Source: DASUXY01 sp035301985 (lineage in GTDB: Bacteria; Bacillota; Bacilli; Bacillales; Amphibacillaceae). Taken from it: 64,000 nucleotides of DNA. The position numbers and the translations under genes are program-made. Of this stretch, positions 44,484 to 53,520 are shown one piece after another; the stretch's first letter is position 1; each line of letters opens with the position of its first letter. The stretch spans positions 124,001 through 188,000 of the forward strand of contig DATGTE010000023.1 of the NCBI GenBank assembly GCA_035301985.1, written 5' to 3'. A model generated the notes under the pieces. The model was not told the DNA's origin and did no database searches. It was given only the letters and a program-made list of their open reading frames with translations.

Positions 44484-45722
44484 ATGAATGCATGCGGTTT
44501 GGTTGTCGAATACAATCCGTTTCACAATGGCCACGTATACCATATCCGACAAGCTAAGAAAAAATCTCAAGCAGATTGTATCATCGCCGTTATGAGTGGT
44601 TCTTTTTTACAACGTGGAGAGCCTGCGATTGTGGATAAATTCCATCGGACAAAAGCAGCATTGGCGTCCGGAATCGATCTTGTTTTGGAATTACCTTATC
44701 CCTTTAGTGTACAAAGTAGTCAATGGTTCGCTACAGGAGCCGTGCAAACGCTTCACGAAATCGGCGTCAAGACCATTTGCTTCGGAAGTGAATCGGGTTC
44801 AGTCACTGATTTTCTAACGAGCTATCACTTGTTAACCGAAAAACGATCCTTATATAAGGATTCGTTAAAGTATTTCTTAACGAAAGGTCTCTCCTTTCCG
44901 GAAGCAAACCAGTATGCCTATTACAAAATTGGTTTAACCGACGATACACTTGACTTGTCACAACCAAATAACATTCTAGGTTTAAGTTATGTACAAGCGA
45001 TCATCGAAAATAATTATCAGATCGAACCTCTGACCATTAAACGTTTGAAAAACAACTATCATGACTCCATAATAACAGACTCTATCGCAAGTGCAACTAG
45101 CATTCGTAAACAACTTCTCCGTTCGCACAACATCGGCGATGTAATCGATACGTTACCTTCTGCTATGGCCGAACAATTACAAACTTACAAATCGCAAACA
45201 AACACTTGGCATACGTGGGATCAATACTTTGATATCCTTCATCATCGAGTCATGACGATGGATGTCAACGAGCTTAGGACCATTCATGGAGTTGATGAAG
45301 GAATTGAATATCGCATAAAGAAGACGGCGAAACAGGCGACATCCTTTCGAGATTGGATGAAATTAATCAAAACGAAGCGGTATACGTGGAATCGGATTCA
45401 ACGTATGTTTGTTCACCTGTTAACAAATACAAAAAAGGCAGAAATAGCCCGGATACACAAAGCAAAAACCGTCCCTTATGTGCGATTACTCGGGATGACA
45501 AAAACAGGTCAAGCCTATTTAAATCAACATAAAAAGCAATTGAATGTGCCGCTTGTATCTTCATTGAGTCGTACGATGGATCCGATGATGGCAATGGAGG
45601 AGCGTTCAACATATGCCTATTATAGCATCTGTCCACGTGAAGTGAGGAGTACACTGTATCAACAAGAATTACAATTGCCCATCATTATGCCTGACGGAAA
45701 AAGAAATAATTCTGTCCCGTGA
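44484..45722 (+). CDS. tmcAL: tRNA(Met) cytidine acetate ligase TmcAL
   Basis: This 412-residue enzyme, formerly YlbM, makes N4-acetylcytidine at the wobble position of elongator tRNA-Met using acetate and ATP. The nucleotidyltransferase-like motif GLVVEYNPFHNGHVYHIRQAK is at the N-terminus, with VMSGSFLQRGEPAIVDKFHRTKAAL, VLELPYPFSVQSSQWFATGAV, FGSESG and ATSIRKQLL following, all typical. The ATG at 44484 with GGAG nine bases upstream gives the conserved start. It is divergent from ylbN. Confidence 0.94.
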   Translation: MNACGLVVEYNPFHNGHVYHIRQAKKKSQADCIIAVMSGSFLQRGEPAIVDKFHRTKAALASGIDLVLELPYPFSVQSSQWFATGAVQTLHEIGVKTICFGSESGSVTDFLTSYHLLTEKRSLYKDSLKYFLTKGLSFPEANQYAYYKIGLTDDTLDLSQPNNILGLSYVQAIIENNYQIEPLTIKRLKNNYHDSIITDSIASATSIRKQLLRSHNIGDVIDTLPSAMAEQLQTYKSQTNTWHTWDQYFDILHHRVMTMDVNELRTIHGVDEGIEYRIKKTAKQATSFRDWMKLIKTKRYTWNRIQRMFVHLLTNTKKAEIARIHKAKTVPYVRLLGMTKTGQAYLNQHKKQLNVPLVSSLSRTMDPMMAMEERSTYAYYSICPREVRSTLYQQELQLPIIMPDGKRNNSVP

Positions 45723-45802
45723 GCACCGATTACTCTCACTTTCAACGAATGGACCAATGAAGCGAAATAAGCCTTTCATGGACTAGGCCCACTTCCACAT
45801 CA

Positions 45803-45836
45803 TCACACGAATGGAGTGGTCACATCATTCGTGTGA
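45803..45836. repeat. Perfect 11-bp inverted repeat between tmcAL and ylbL
   Basis: TCACACGAATG (45803-45813) and CATTCGTGTGA (45826-45836) form a perfect stem with a 12-base loop between two convergent genes. The T runs expected of an intrinsic terminator are weak on both sides, so its role as terminator is likely but not certain. Confidence 0.5.
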
Positions 45837-45895
45837 AAGAATCTTGCCATCTAAAAGTATAGGAAATCAACCTTACGAAGTGGTCGATTTCTAGA

Positions 45896-46924
45896 TTATT
45901 TCGATAACGTTTGTAAATACGCTAAGGCCTCATCAAACGTGTCAACTGGGACAATTTCCATATTTGTGCCAATCTTTTCGGCGGTTTTAACGGCTTGTTC
46001 ATAGTTTGAATCATGAGCACCATTTTCATTCGCTGCAAAGAAAATATCGCAGTCTTCCTGATCGGCCGCAATGACTTTTTTATCGACACTACCAATGCGA
46101 ATGACATTCCCTTCATAATCAATTTCTCCAGAACCAGCAATCTGATAGCCTTTCGTCAAATCTTCTTCTGTCAATTGATCATATATTTCCAATGAAAACA
46201 TGAGTCCAGCACTTGGTCCACCGATATTTCCACTGGAAAAATGCACCTCAGGATCTACTGTTACCTTTCGATCTGTAACAAGTGTAATACCTAAACCAAC
46301 TTCTCCATCTAGTTCTTCCAATTCTTCCACTGTGATCTCTTTAGTCAATTGTTCGTCTTCTCGTTCAAGATGGATTGTGATTGTGTCACCTGCTTGTTTC
46401 GTTTTTATATAGTCCATTAAATCATCGGCTTGTTCAATCTTTTGATTGTCAATCGATGTAATCCGATCGCCCATTTCCAATATACCATCTGCTGGTAATC
46501 CTTCTAAGACACCGACAATATATACACCTTCGTAATCAATATTGACGTTTGCGTTAGCTGCTTCATAAGCCACTACTGTAGATGCTTCTTGAGAACTCTC
46601 CATCATTTGTAGCTGAGCATGAAAGTATTCATCTTCCGTAATGCCTTCTGGTCGAATATCTTCAATAGGAACGATATCTTGATGAGGAAGGAATTTAGCG
46701 AGTAAATATTGGATGGGGGTTGCTTGTCCTCCTCTCACGGTTACGAGATGCATTTGACCTTCACTCGTATATCCATCATCTACTTTAACGATCGAATCGA
46801 GTGCATCCGCCCCACCTGGTTTATATACATAGTATGGGAGCTTGTATGCAAATAAAAGAATAACGATCAAAACTGTTATGATGGTTGAGATAAGTTGTCT
46901 CATCGTTAATTTTCGAAATTTCAT
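45896..46924 (-). CDS. ylbL: PDZ-domain Lon-like membrane protease YlbL
   Basis: This 342-residue protein has an N-terminal membrane anchor (about residues 10-28), a PDZ domain (about 120-200, GVYIVGVLEGLPADGILEMGDRITSIDN), and a C-terminal Lon-type protease domain. The catalytic Ser lies in GGPSAGLMFSLEIYD (about residue 240), and the Lys in IGSVDKKVIAA. In B. subtilis YlbL can degrade the cell-division inhibitor YneA after DNA damage. It is divergent from ylbJ. ylbK, found between them in B. subtilis, is absent; the 250-base gap has no gene. Confidence 0.92.
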   Translation of the reverse strand: MKFRKLTMRQLISTIITVLIVILLFAYKLPYYVYKPGGADALDSIVKVDDGYTSEGQMHLVTVRGGQATPIQYLLAKFLPHQDIVPIEDIRPEGITEDEYFHAQLQMMESSQEASTVVAYEAANANVNIDYEGVYIVGVLEGLPADGILEMGDRITSIDNQKIEQADDLMDYIKTKQAGDTITIHLEREDEQLTKEITVEELEELDGEVGLGITLVTDRKVTVDPEVHFSSGNIGGPSAGLMFSLEIYDQLTEEDLTKGYQIAGSGEIDYEGNVIRIGSVDKKVIAADQEDCDIFFAANENGAHDSNYEQAVKTAEKIGTNMEIVPVDTFDEALAYLQTLSK

Positions 46925-47175
46925 TCGTAAACCCCTTCCGTAACTCCGATAAAAAATGCAACATTTGTTTATAATTTTTGTTCAATCACCGTTACAAAGT
47001 TATCAAAAGTAATGGCATAAATAGGCTACATACATGCGTATATTGATATAGACTCGTCCTACAGACAAAATGGATTCCATGTCCTTTACAAATATCAAAA
47101 GAATATAAACTAAAATCATTTTACTACTACCAAAAAGATATGTACAGAACAAGTTTCCGATGAGGAGGCAATCAC

Positions 47176-48387
47176 TTGAAGCAGGTCATAAAAACAATTG
47201 TTTTGGCTAGCAGTACTGTCTTTTTAGCGATCGCATTGATTAAATTTCCGGATCAAGCATTTGAAGCGAGCATTCGCGGGCTAAACATGTGGTGGGAAAT
47301 CGTTTTTCCATCTTTGCTGCCGTTTTTTATTACTGCCGAATTGTTATTAAGTTTCGGTGTCGTTAAATTTTTAGGCGTCATGTTCGAACCCATTATGCGT
47401 CCGTTGTTTAATGTCCCTGGTGTGGGTAGCTTTGCTTGGTTAATGGGAATGGCTAGCGGTTATCCCACTGGTGCAAAGATTTCCGTCAGATTACGAGAAG
47501 AAGGTCAAATTTCACAAATTGAAGCCGAACGTCTCGTCGCTTTTACCAATGCTTCAAGCCCACTATTTATATTCGGTGCGATATCCGTTGGGTTTTTCCA
47601 CGATGTGAAACTTGGACTCTTACTTGCGGTAAGTCATTATGCAGGTAATACAATTGTAGGGATATGTATGCGTTTTTACGGTCGTTCATTGGATAAACAA
47701 CGCCCCCCTCATCAAAAAAAGAAAGTGTCCTTGATTCGAGCTTTTAAAGAGATGCACCAAACACGCCTGAAAGATCCACGGCCATTTGGAGAAATTTTTA
47801 GTGATGCTGTGATCAACTCGATTATGACCCTTGTTATGGTTGGAGGATTTATTATATTATTTTCTGTTTTGACAAAGCTGTTCTTTTTAATGGGCATATC
47901 AGAAATTGCTGCTACATTCATTCGACAAGTCTTTCATATCCTGTCCATCCCTGAAGCTTTAGCACTACCTTTATTTTCAGGCTTATTTGAAATTACTATC
48001 GGCGCAAATATGATTTCTCAAGTATCAGCCGATCCATTTTTAGCAAACATCACCTTGATCAGTTTTATATTGGGTTTTCATGGATTTTCAATTCAAGCTC
48101 AAGTAGGGAGCATCATTGCTAAATCCGACATTCGCTTTTCTACGTATTTCTTTGCTCGCTTATTGCATGGTGCAGTTGCAAGCATGCTAACCGTTCTTTT
48201 ATATCGGTCACTGTATTTAAATCGACAAGTTGTTGATATTGATGATATTCCAGTATATCTACCCGATGCAGTAAGCAGTTGGGCTTACATGCTTCATATA
48301 CTCAAACAAGTGGGTCCCCTTATAACGATCTTAAGCTTAGGTATTTGTACACTTATTTTATCCAAACGCCTCATAAAAATAAACTAA
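47176..48387 (+). CDS. ylbJ: Sporulation integral membrane protein YlbJ
   Basis: This 403-residue nucleoside-recognition-type membrane protein has about eight hydrophobic segments and the GMASGYPTGAKISVRLREEG motif (about residue 95). The YlbJ family is under sigma-E control and needed for heat-resistant spores in B. subtilis; its transport substrate is unknown. The start is TTG at 47176 with GGAGG seven bases upstream. A terminator lies directly downstream. Confidence 0.92.
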   Translation: MKQVIKTIVLASSTVFLAIALIKFPDQAFEASIRGLNMWWEIVFPSLLPFFITAELLLSFGVVKFLGVMFEPIMRPLFNVPGVGSFAWLMGMASGYPTGAKISVRLREEGQISQIEAERLVAFTNASSPLFIFGAISVGFFHDVKLGLLLAVSHYAGNTIVGICMRFYGRSLDKQRPPHQKKKVSLIRAFKEMHQTRLKDPRPFGEIFSDAVINSIMTLVMVGGFIILFSVLTKLFFLMGISEIAATFIRQVFHILSIPEALALPLFSGLFEITIGANMISQVSADPFLANITLISFILGFHGFSIQAQVGSIIAKSDIRFSTYFFARLLHGAVASMLTVLLYRSLYLNRQVVDIDDIPVYLPDAVSSWAYMLHILKQVGPLITILSLGICTLILSKRLIKIN

Positions 48388-48390
48388 TGG

Positions 48391-48422
48391 AAAAGATGTT
48401 GCTTCCACATGCAACATCTTTT
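48391..48422. terminator. Bidirectional terminator after ylbJ and coaD
   Basis: A perfect 12-bp stem AAAAGATGTTGC/GCAACATCTTTT (48391-48402 with 48411-48422) with an 8-base loop lies between the converging ylbJ and coaD genes. Confidence 0.85.
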
Positions 48423-48491
48423 CTCACTTGATCCATATCATCATGTAAATATCGAAATAAATGCGATCGGATACTTCTTTTATTTCCTGAA

Positions 48492-48971
48492 TTAATTGAA
48501 TTTTTCCTGTAATGCTTTTTCAACTACTTCTGGAACGAGACCTGTTACACATGCATTATATTGCGACACTTCTTTAACAATACTTGAACTTAGAAAAGAA
48601 TATTGGTTATTCGTCATCATGAATAATGTTTCAATTTCGTCTTCTAACTTGCGATTCATAGATGTGATCTGCATTTCATATTCAAAATCACTAACTGCCC
48701 GTAGCCCCCGTAAAATTACTTGAGCATTCTTTTCCTTTGCATAATCAATGAGTAACCCATCACTTGAATCAACCGTAACGTTAGGTATATGTTTTGTCGT
48801 TTCTTCTAATAAAGCGATCCTTTCTTCAACAGAAAACAACGGATCCTTCGATTGGTTGTTGAAAACAGCTACAATGACTTGATCAAAAATTTTAGCTCCT
48901 CTTTGAATAATGTCTAAATGCCCATTTGTGACGGGATCAAAACTCCCTGGGCAAATGGCTAATTGACTCAC
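48492..48971 (-). CDS. coaD: Phosphopantetheine adenylyltransferase
   Basis: This 159-residue enzyme catalyses the penultimate step of coenzyme A synthesis. The nucleotidyltransferase motif is ICPGSFDPVTNGHLDIIQRGA at the N-terminus, and the second signature SSSIVKEV is near residue 128. Length and motifs are normal. The start overlaps the rsmD stop by 4 bases, as in most Bacilli. Confidence 0.96.
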   Translation of the reverse strand: MSQLAICPGSFDPVTNGHLDIIQRGAKIFDQVIVAVFNNQSKDPLFSVEERIALLEETTKHIPNVTVDSSDGLLIDYAKEKNAQVILRGLRAVSDFEYEMQITSMNRKLEDEIETLFMMTNNQYSFLSSSIVKEVSQYNACVTGLVPEVVEKALQEKFN

Positions 48972-49531
48972 GATTGTCTCCCCCTTTGATAGATCGAAAT
49001 ACTAGTTGTACTCCCGTATTTTTCATACTTCATACGTACGAGATGATTCATGCGTGACGGCAAAAGGGTCTCGGGATCATGCTCGCAATAGATTAGCCCA
49101 TCCTCATTTACTAAATTAAGTTTTACAATCTCCTCTAGATATGTATCATAATCGATTGTTCGATATGGAGGATCAAGTAAAATTAAGTCGAACGTGAGCT
49201 CTCTTTTTGCTGTAGCATGTAAAGCGCGTATGGCATCCGTACGGAAAACCTCAGACCGATCAGCTAATTGAAGTGCTTTCAAATTACGATGAATTGTGTG
49301 AATCGCTTTTGGGCTTTTGTCTATGAATATCGCATGATCGATCCCTCGGCTAAGCGCTTCAATTCCTAATGCTCCGCTTCCCGCAAACAAATCGATACAT
49401 GTCCCACCTTGAAAAAATGGACCAAGCATATGAAAAACAGCTTCCTTTATCTTATCGGTTGTTGGGCGAGTTGTGTCGCCAGGAACAGCCTTTAATAGCC
49501 GCCCTCTATGTGTTCCTGCAATTACACGCAT
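48968..49531 (-). CDS. rsmD: 16S rRNA m2G966 methyltransferase RsmD
   Basis: This 187-residue SAM-dependent methyltransferase starts MRVIAGTHRGRLLKAVPGDTTRPTTDKIKEAVFH. It has CIDLFAGSGALGIEALSRG (SAM loop, about residue 43) and FDLILLDPPYR (N6/N2-methyltransferase DPPY motif, near residue 117). It is paired with coaD. The 368-base region upstream contains hairpins and a small ORF rather than a known gene. Confidence 0.95.
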   Translation of the reverse strand: MRVIAGTHRGRLLKAVPGDTTRPTTDKIKEAVFHMLGPFFQGGTCIDLFAGSGALGIEALSRGIDHAIFIDKSPKAIHTIHRNLKALQLADRSEVFRTDAIRALHATAKRELTFDLILLDPPYRTIDYDTYLEEIVKLNLVNEDGLIYCEHDPETLLPSRMNHLVRMKYEKYGSTTSISIYQRGRQS

Positions 49532-49726
49532 ATCATCACCTCAATTAGACATGATTCGTCATTATCCTACCATAAAACATAGCAGTTGTGCAGTAACCCC
49601 CAATTCTTATAATATATGAGTTATGCCTATGACAAATCTCTTTAAAAAACGGAGAAAAAAGTCTAAAACTTGTATAAAACTTTTTCCTCTTGTACATAAT
49701 AACATAATGAAACGACAAAAGCGTAG

Positions 49727-49768
49727 CTAAGTTGTTTCAAAATACGGAGAAGACTTACACTTCCCCAT
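49727..49768 (-). CDS. Possible 13-codon small ORF upstream of rsmD
   Basis: An ATG at 49768 is preceded by GGAGGAGG (49780-49773) at a good distance and opens 13 codons, MGKCKSSPYFETT, before TAG. The RBS is among the strongest in the window, but the ORF is short and lies inside a stem-loop (49744-49780), so it could equally be part of a structured RNA that happens to carry the motif. I do not recognise the peptide. Confidence 0.3.
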   Translation of the reverse strand: MGKCKSSPYFETT

Positions 49769-49862
49769 AAGTCCTCCTCCGGTTTCTCCTCTCCCTTTGC
49801 CTTTTTGTTTTCGTTCTGAAAACAAAAGGACCTGCAGAACAATCATCTGCAGGTTTTTTTCT
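49744..49862 (+). other. Three consecutive hairpins, the last a strong intrinsic terminator
   Basis: On the plus strand hairpin A pairs CGGAG-GACTTA with TAAGTC-CTCCG (49744-49781, internal loop). Hairpin B pairs CCTTTTTGTTTTC with GAAAACAAAAGG (49800-49829). Hairpin C pairs CCTGCAGA with TCTGCAGG (49831-49853) followed by seven T. Neighbouring genes on both sides run on the minus strand, so a plus-strand terminator here has no annotated gene to end. It may end an unannotated plus-strand RNA beginning near 49680, or C may act weakly in the minus direction for ylbG. Confidence 0.45.
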
Positions 49863-49899
49863 TTGCTTGATAAGAGTTTCAACAAAGCATCATATATCA

Positions 49900-50169
49900 C
49901 TATATTTTATAATCATATTTTTTCGCTTGATCTGGAAGAGCATTTTCATATTTTGTTCGAACACATGGCTTATATGATCTGAAAACCTTCGTCACAAAAG
50001 GATAACGATGTAACTGCTTTTCAACGCGTTCGATATCGGATTGATTGACATATAAAACAGCATACTTCATGCGCTTAGAGGCAAAGATCAAATGACCAAG
50101 CTTTTTGATCTTTCGCAACTTTTTCATATGCTGAAGGCCGACGATTAATCCTTGTCTCTTCACTCTCAT
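49900..50169 (-). CDS. ylbG: DUF2129 family protein YlbG
   Basis: This 89-residue basic protein starts MRVKRQGLIVGLQHMKKLRKIKKLG and has KYAVLYVNQSDIERVEKQL and VTKVFRSYKP, which are the conserved YlbG elements. The function is unknown. It is conserved next to ylbF and rsmD in Bacilli. Confidence 0.9.
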   Translation of the reverse strand: MRVKRQGLIVGLQHMKKLRKIKKLGHLIFASKRMKYAVLYVNQSDIERVEKQLHRYPFVTKVFRSYKPCVRTKYENALPDQAKKYDYKI

Positions 50170-50232
50170 ACTTATAGGACTCCCCTTTTATATATCAATT
50201 CGTAATCTTTACAGCAATGGGTATCATCCATT

Positions 50233-50676
50233 TTAAGAAACTTGACAACCACATCCACCGCTTCCAGAACCACATCCACAGCCACCATCAGACAAAGCTA
50301 AACCATCTTTTGGTACCATAATCTGTTCACTCACACTATGAGCGATATATTCACTAATTTCGTCTAATAATTTTTGTAGATTGCGTTCTGCCACTTTAAA
50401 AAGAGCTACTTTTTCATTCATATCCATCTTTCGTTTGGTCAGACGGACTTTTTTCATAATTTCCCGATAATCTGGATGATACCTACCGAAGCGTTGAACA
50501 TCTTCATAGTGTTTTTTTATTTCTATAAATGCATGGATTAGCTTTTGTGCCTCTCGATCCGCTCGCAAGTTTTTATGAGCTGCCTGATAAGCTTCCATAA
50601 CATCGGATTGTATAATCATCCGTCCCAAAAACTCGGATTGATCTAAAATCTCTACATGTTCTAAGGTTGCAATCAT
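50233..50676 (-). CDS. ricF: Regulator RicF (YlbF), Fe-S RicAFT complex subunit
   Basis: This 147-residue alpha-helical protein of the YlbF/YmcA family has the conserved block IKKHYEDVQRFGRYHPDYREIMKKV (about residues 50-75) and a Cys/Gly tail (GGCGCGSGSGGCGCQVS). In B. subtilis RicF, RicA (YmcA) and RicT (YaaT) form a complex binding two [4Fe-4S] clusters that influences RNase Y processing, competence, biofilm formation and sporulation. The tail cysteines are the likely cluster ligands. Confidence 0.93.
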   Translation of the reverse strand: MIATLEHVEILDQSEFLGRMIIQSDVMEAYQAAHKNLRADREAQKLIHAFIEIKKHYEDVQRFGRYHPDYREIMKKVRLTKRKMDMNEKVALFKVAERNLQKLLDEISEYIAHSVSEQIMVPKDGLALSDGGCGCGSGSGGCGCQVS

Positions 50677-50736
50677 CTACGTTCACCTCACACCCCTATC
50701 TTATCACGTAATGGGTAAGATATAAATAGAAAGCGT

Positions 50737-50973
50737 TTAATCTTTCATATGCTTAGCAAGCTGCATAAACATCGTTGCCATTTGCAGATGATGATTCATT
50801 CTTTCAAGCTGGTGTGACAACGTTTTTCCATAAAACTGATTCGCCTCTTTCTCCAGCTGATCAATCAACATCGGATTTCTCGCAAGTAAACGATACCACT
50901 CCGGATGGATTCTGACAAACTGAAGAAGTTCTGGGCGCCTCTTTAAATAATGATATGTCTGTTGATCCATCAT
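50737..50973 (-). CDS. ylbE: YlbE-like protein
   Basis: This 78-residue protein has the family pattern FVRIHPEWYRLLARNP near residue 18. It is a small, mostly helical protein of unknown function, conserved in the ylbD-ylbE-ylbF order in Bacilli. It starts with ATG at 50973, 4 bases after the ylbD stop. Confidence 0.85.
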   Translation of the reverse strand: MMDQQTYHYLKRRPELLQFVRIHPEWYRLLARNPMLIDQLEKEANQFYGKTLSHQLERMNHHLQMATMFMQLAKHMKD

Positions 50974-50977
50974 TTTT

Positions 50978-51343
50978 TCAGTCCTTAAACCATCTAACAG
51001 GTCGATTGGAGTGTGAAGGCTTTTGGTCTTGGAATTGACCTAAAACTTCTTGTAATATCGAAATGGTATCATTTAATTGATGAACGTGTTTTTGAACTTT
51101 ATCAAAGTCTACCTTTTCCGTTATATTCACAAGTTGCTGAAATAACTCGGAATTTTTTTCTGATGATTTTTTCGTTCGTTTATATGGCTCCCACATCGAA
51201 TCATCTTCCCCGAGTAAAACCCATTTCTCATAATATTCTTGCCAGGAGCGACCACTCTTTCTAATTTCTTCGATCAACTTCGGATGTTTGTTAATAAATT
51301 GTTTAAATTGCTTGACCGTATCATGTAAATGGTCATCATTCAT
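50978..51343 (-). CDS. ylbD: YlbD family putative spore coat protein
   Basis: This 121-residue hydrophilic protein contains KQFKQFINKHPKLIEEIRKSGRSWQEYYEKWVLLGEDDSMW at its N-terminus and a C-terminal coiled coil (VQKHVHQLNDTISILQEVLGQFQ). The YlbD family is described as a coat-associated protein in Bacillus; its activity is unknown. It is adjacent to ylbE and probably forms one unit with it. Confidence 0.85.
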   Translation of the reverse strand: MNDDHLHDTVKQFKQFINKHPKLIEEIRKSGRSWQEYYEKWVLLGEDDSMWEPYKRTKKSSEKNSELFQQLVNITEKVDFDKVQKHVHQLNDTISILQEVLGQFQDQKPSHSNRPVRWFKD

Positions 51344-51479
51344 TACATTTCACCCCATCAACACACATCATCAATCGTTACGATAAATAATATATGCAAG
51401 TTAACTGAAAGCTGTGCGTCTGTCTATCGGATGATGAGAAAATGAGACCCTTATCAACAGTAAAACGTAACACGATAAG

Positions 51480-52544
51480 TTAAAAAGGTTTTTCCAAAAA
51501 ATTTTGAGTGTAATATAATTGGTATACTCCTACTCCTAAGTGAGTATATTCCTCATTTAATAGAGCCTCCCGATGATCTTGACTATTCAACCATCCCTCT
51601 ACGACAGATGGGGCGTCTGGATATTGGGCAGCAATATTTTCACCTGCAGTTACATAACTGATTTCTTTAACTGCTAAACGTTCTTGTAATCCTTGTCCAT
51701 CTAAGCTGTTATGAGAGAAGTAATCGTTTTCTGCCATATCCTTACTATGCGAAAATGCTACATCCCGTGCTTGATTCTCCCATTGTAACTGGTCTCTACC
51801 ATACATGTGTCTGTGTACATTCGTTATTTCAAATATTTGTTGTTCCATTCCACTTTCGATTTCACCCCACTCCTGTTTCGTTGGCGGTGTGGGCTCAGGT
51901 AAACGGCCTCGATAATGAATTTCATAAGGGTGGAGTTTCAGTAACGTTTCCCCATTTAACAAACGAATAGAAGAAAGTTTATTCGTAAATGTGTCAAAAT
52001 AACATTGAACAAACACATCATCGTCGATTTTGATTAATGGCCGCATACGTAAATCATCTTCTTTTAAGTAAAATATATAGCTGGACACTTCATTTTCATA
52101 CACAACTTGATCTTTTAGAGGAAATTTGTTGTTAATCTTTTCATAATCTTGTCCAATAAATAAAGAGTCGGCTTTTACATCCTTTCCTGTAGCAAAAATC
52201 GTCACAATCTTCTCGTCTTGAACACCGAATTGAATATGTTCATTTTTTTCATCTGTATAGATGTACCACGTGTAATCATAAGCACTCATATCTTTTCGCA
52301 CGGGATCTTTCCATTGGTTGACGAGATCTGTAACCGACTTGCCCATCCACTGAAAGACATCACTTTGATCATGATATTGTTCATTTCTGTTTTGGGGTGT
52401 TGTTTTTGTTGTCTTCTGGCTATTCTTTTGCACAGCCGAATTCGGTGCGGTAATCGGATCATGAATAAACACATCTCTATTGATAGTTAAAAATGTTGAT
52501 AACCCTATTAAAATGATGATGGATAAAATTTGCACAAAACGCAT
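51480..52544 (-). CDS. ylbC: CAP-domain secreted protein YlbC
   Basis: This protein of about 354 residues has an N-terminal membrane or signal segment (MRFVQILSIIILIGLSTFLT), a CAP-associated domain (about residues 70-220), and a C-terminal CAP/SCP domain. The domain reads EITNVHRHMYGRDQL, ARDVAFSHSKDMAENDYFSHNSLDGQGLQERL, ENIAAQYPD, SQDHREALLNEEYTHLGVGVY. The HxxxM...H pattern fits extracytoplasmic CAP proteins of unclear substrate. The start at 52544 is preceded by AAAGGGTG. Confidence 0.9.
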   Translation of the reverse strand: MRFVQILSIIILIGLSTFLTINRDVFIHDPITAPNSAVQKNSQKTTKTTPQNRNEQYHDQSDVFQWMGKSVTDLVNQWKDPVRKDMSAYDYTWYIYTDEKNEHIQFGVQDEKIVTIFATGKDVKADSLFIGQDYEKINNKFPLKDQVVYENEVSSYIFYLKEDDLRMRPLIKIDDDVFVQCYFDTFTNKLSSIRLLNGETLLKLHPYEIHYRGRLPEPTPPTKQEWGEIESGMEQQIFEITNVHRHMYGRDQLQWENQARDVAFSHSKDMAENDYFSHNSLDGQGLQERLAVKEISYVTAGENIAAQYPDAPSVVEGWLNSQDHREALLNEEYTHLGVGVYQLYYTQNFLEKPF

Positions 52545-52785
52545 ATCAAGATTCACCCTTTGTAGAGTTGCTGCTATAAATATATGTACGAAACAGGACA
52601 ACCATACCTATCATTTCGGGTTCTTCACCAACTATCGAATATTGTGGTGCTTCATTTCGTAATACGTTTTTTTAGTACGGACCTTTGTACTCATAAATGG
52701 TATAATCCTCGATATTCACAGCGAGCTTTTTCTTTAAAATAGACAGTACATACCTTTATTATAACTGATAAAATGTCCTTTTCGA

Positions 52786-52814
52786 TTGCAACTTATAGCT
52801 TTTCATACTATTAT
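52786..52814 (+). promoter_or_regulatory. Sigma-A promoter of ylbA
   Basis: TTGCAA (52786-52791) and TATTAT (52809-52814) are 17 bp apart on the plus strand, 36 bases before the ylbA start. A second possible extended -10 (TGGTATAAT, 52698-52706) lies further upstream in the same gap; 52545-52785 holds no gene. Confidence 0.6.
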
Positions 52815-52849
52815 AGTTTTAGGAAGGATAATGAGTGAGGTGAGAATAA

Positions 52850-53215
52850 ATGAAACTTGAAAATTTGGGAATTGAAGATACAATTATCGATTTGAAACCA
52901 TTGGATCATCTGATGGGAAAAAATGCCTTTATCCGTGCTGGTCAATGGGATTACGAGCGTGTAACGTATGATTATAAAATCGGTTCTAAAGAAAAAAATA
53001 TTACATATTATATTCGCATTCAAGGGTATGCCATTGAAGGTGATGTCGACAAAGGAGATGCCGTCATAAAACTGATGACGCCCCTTTTAGGAAAACATTA
53101 TTACCCTCACGGTGTCGAGTACGGCGAAGAAGAAAACTTTCCAAAAAACCTTGTAGAACGTTCTAGAAATCTCGTCGCTAAAGTACGTGATGAAGTGAAC
53201 AACTACAAGAAATAA
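52850..53215 (+). CDS. ylbA: YugN-like family protein YlbA
   Basis: This 121-residue soluble protein has the YugN-like pattern GQWDYERVTYDYKI (about residue 31) and YYIRIQGYAIEGDVDKGDAVIKLMTPLLGKHYYPHGVEY. The function is unknown. It lies between ylbC and the cta region as in B. subtilis and is read divergently from ylbC; ylbB, the CBS-domain gene, is absent. Confidence 0.88.
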   Translation: MKLENLGIEDTIIDLKPLDHLMGKNAFIRAGQWDYERVTYDYKIGSKEKNITYYIRIQGYAIEGDVDKGDAVIKLMTPLLGKHYYPHGVEYGEEENFPKNLVERSRNLVAKVRDEVNNYKK

Positions 53216-53257
53216 CGGATTAATGATTGAGCTTCACGTATCTACTTCGAGACGAAA

Positions 53258-53290
53258 AGCCAACTGTTTGGAATAAAACAGTTGGCTATT
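53258..53290 (+). terminator. Intrinsic terminator of ylbA
   Basis: A perfect 12-bp stem AGCCAACTGTTT/AAACAGTTGGCT (53258-53269 with 53276-53287, loop uncertain by one base) is followed by ATTTTA. The region 53291-53500 has no recognisable gene. Confidence 0.75.
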
Positions 53291-53520
53291 TTACATCAAC
53301 TTACCGGGTAATAGCTATTAAACAGTCTATGAATCGTATCGTTCTTGGAAATTTGAACAGACATTACGATGCACGATTTATTCATATGTAGAATGAAGCT
53401 TCACTGCCAATCGTCTTTACATCATTACTCAGTCATTGATCTACAAGAAAGATTTTGTAGTCATTTAAATTGTTAACGTTCCTTAACTTTTAAGGATTGG
53501 AAAGGAGCTATTATATACAC

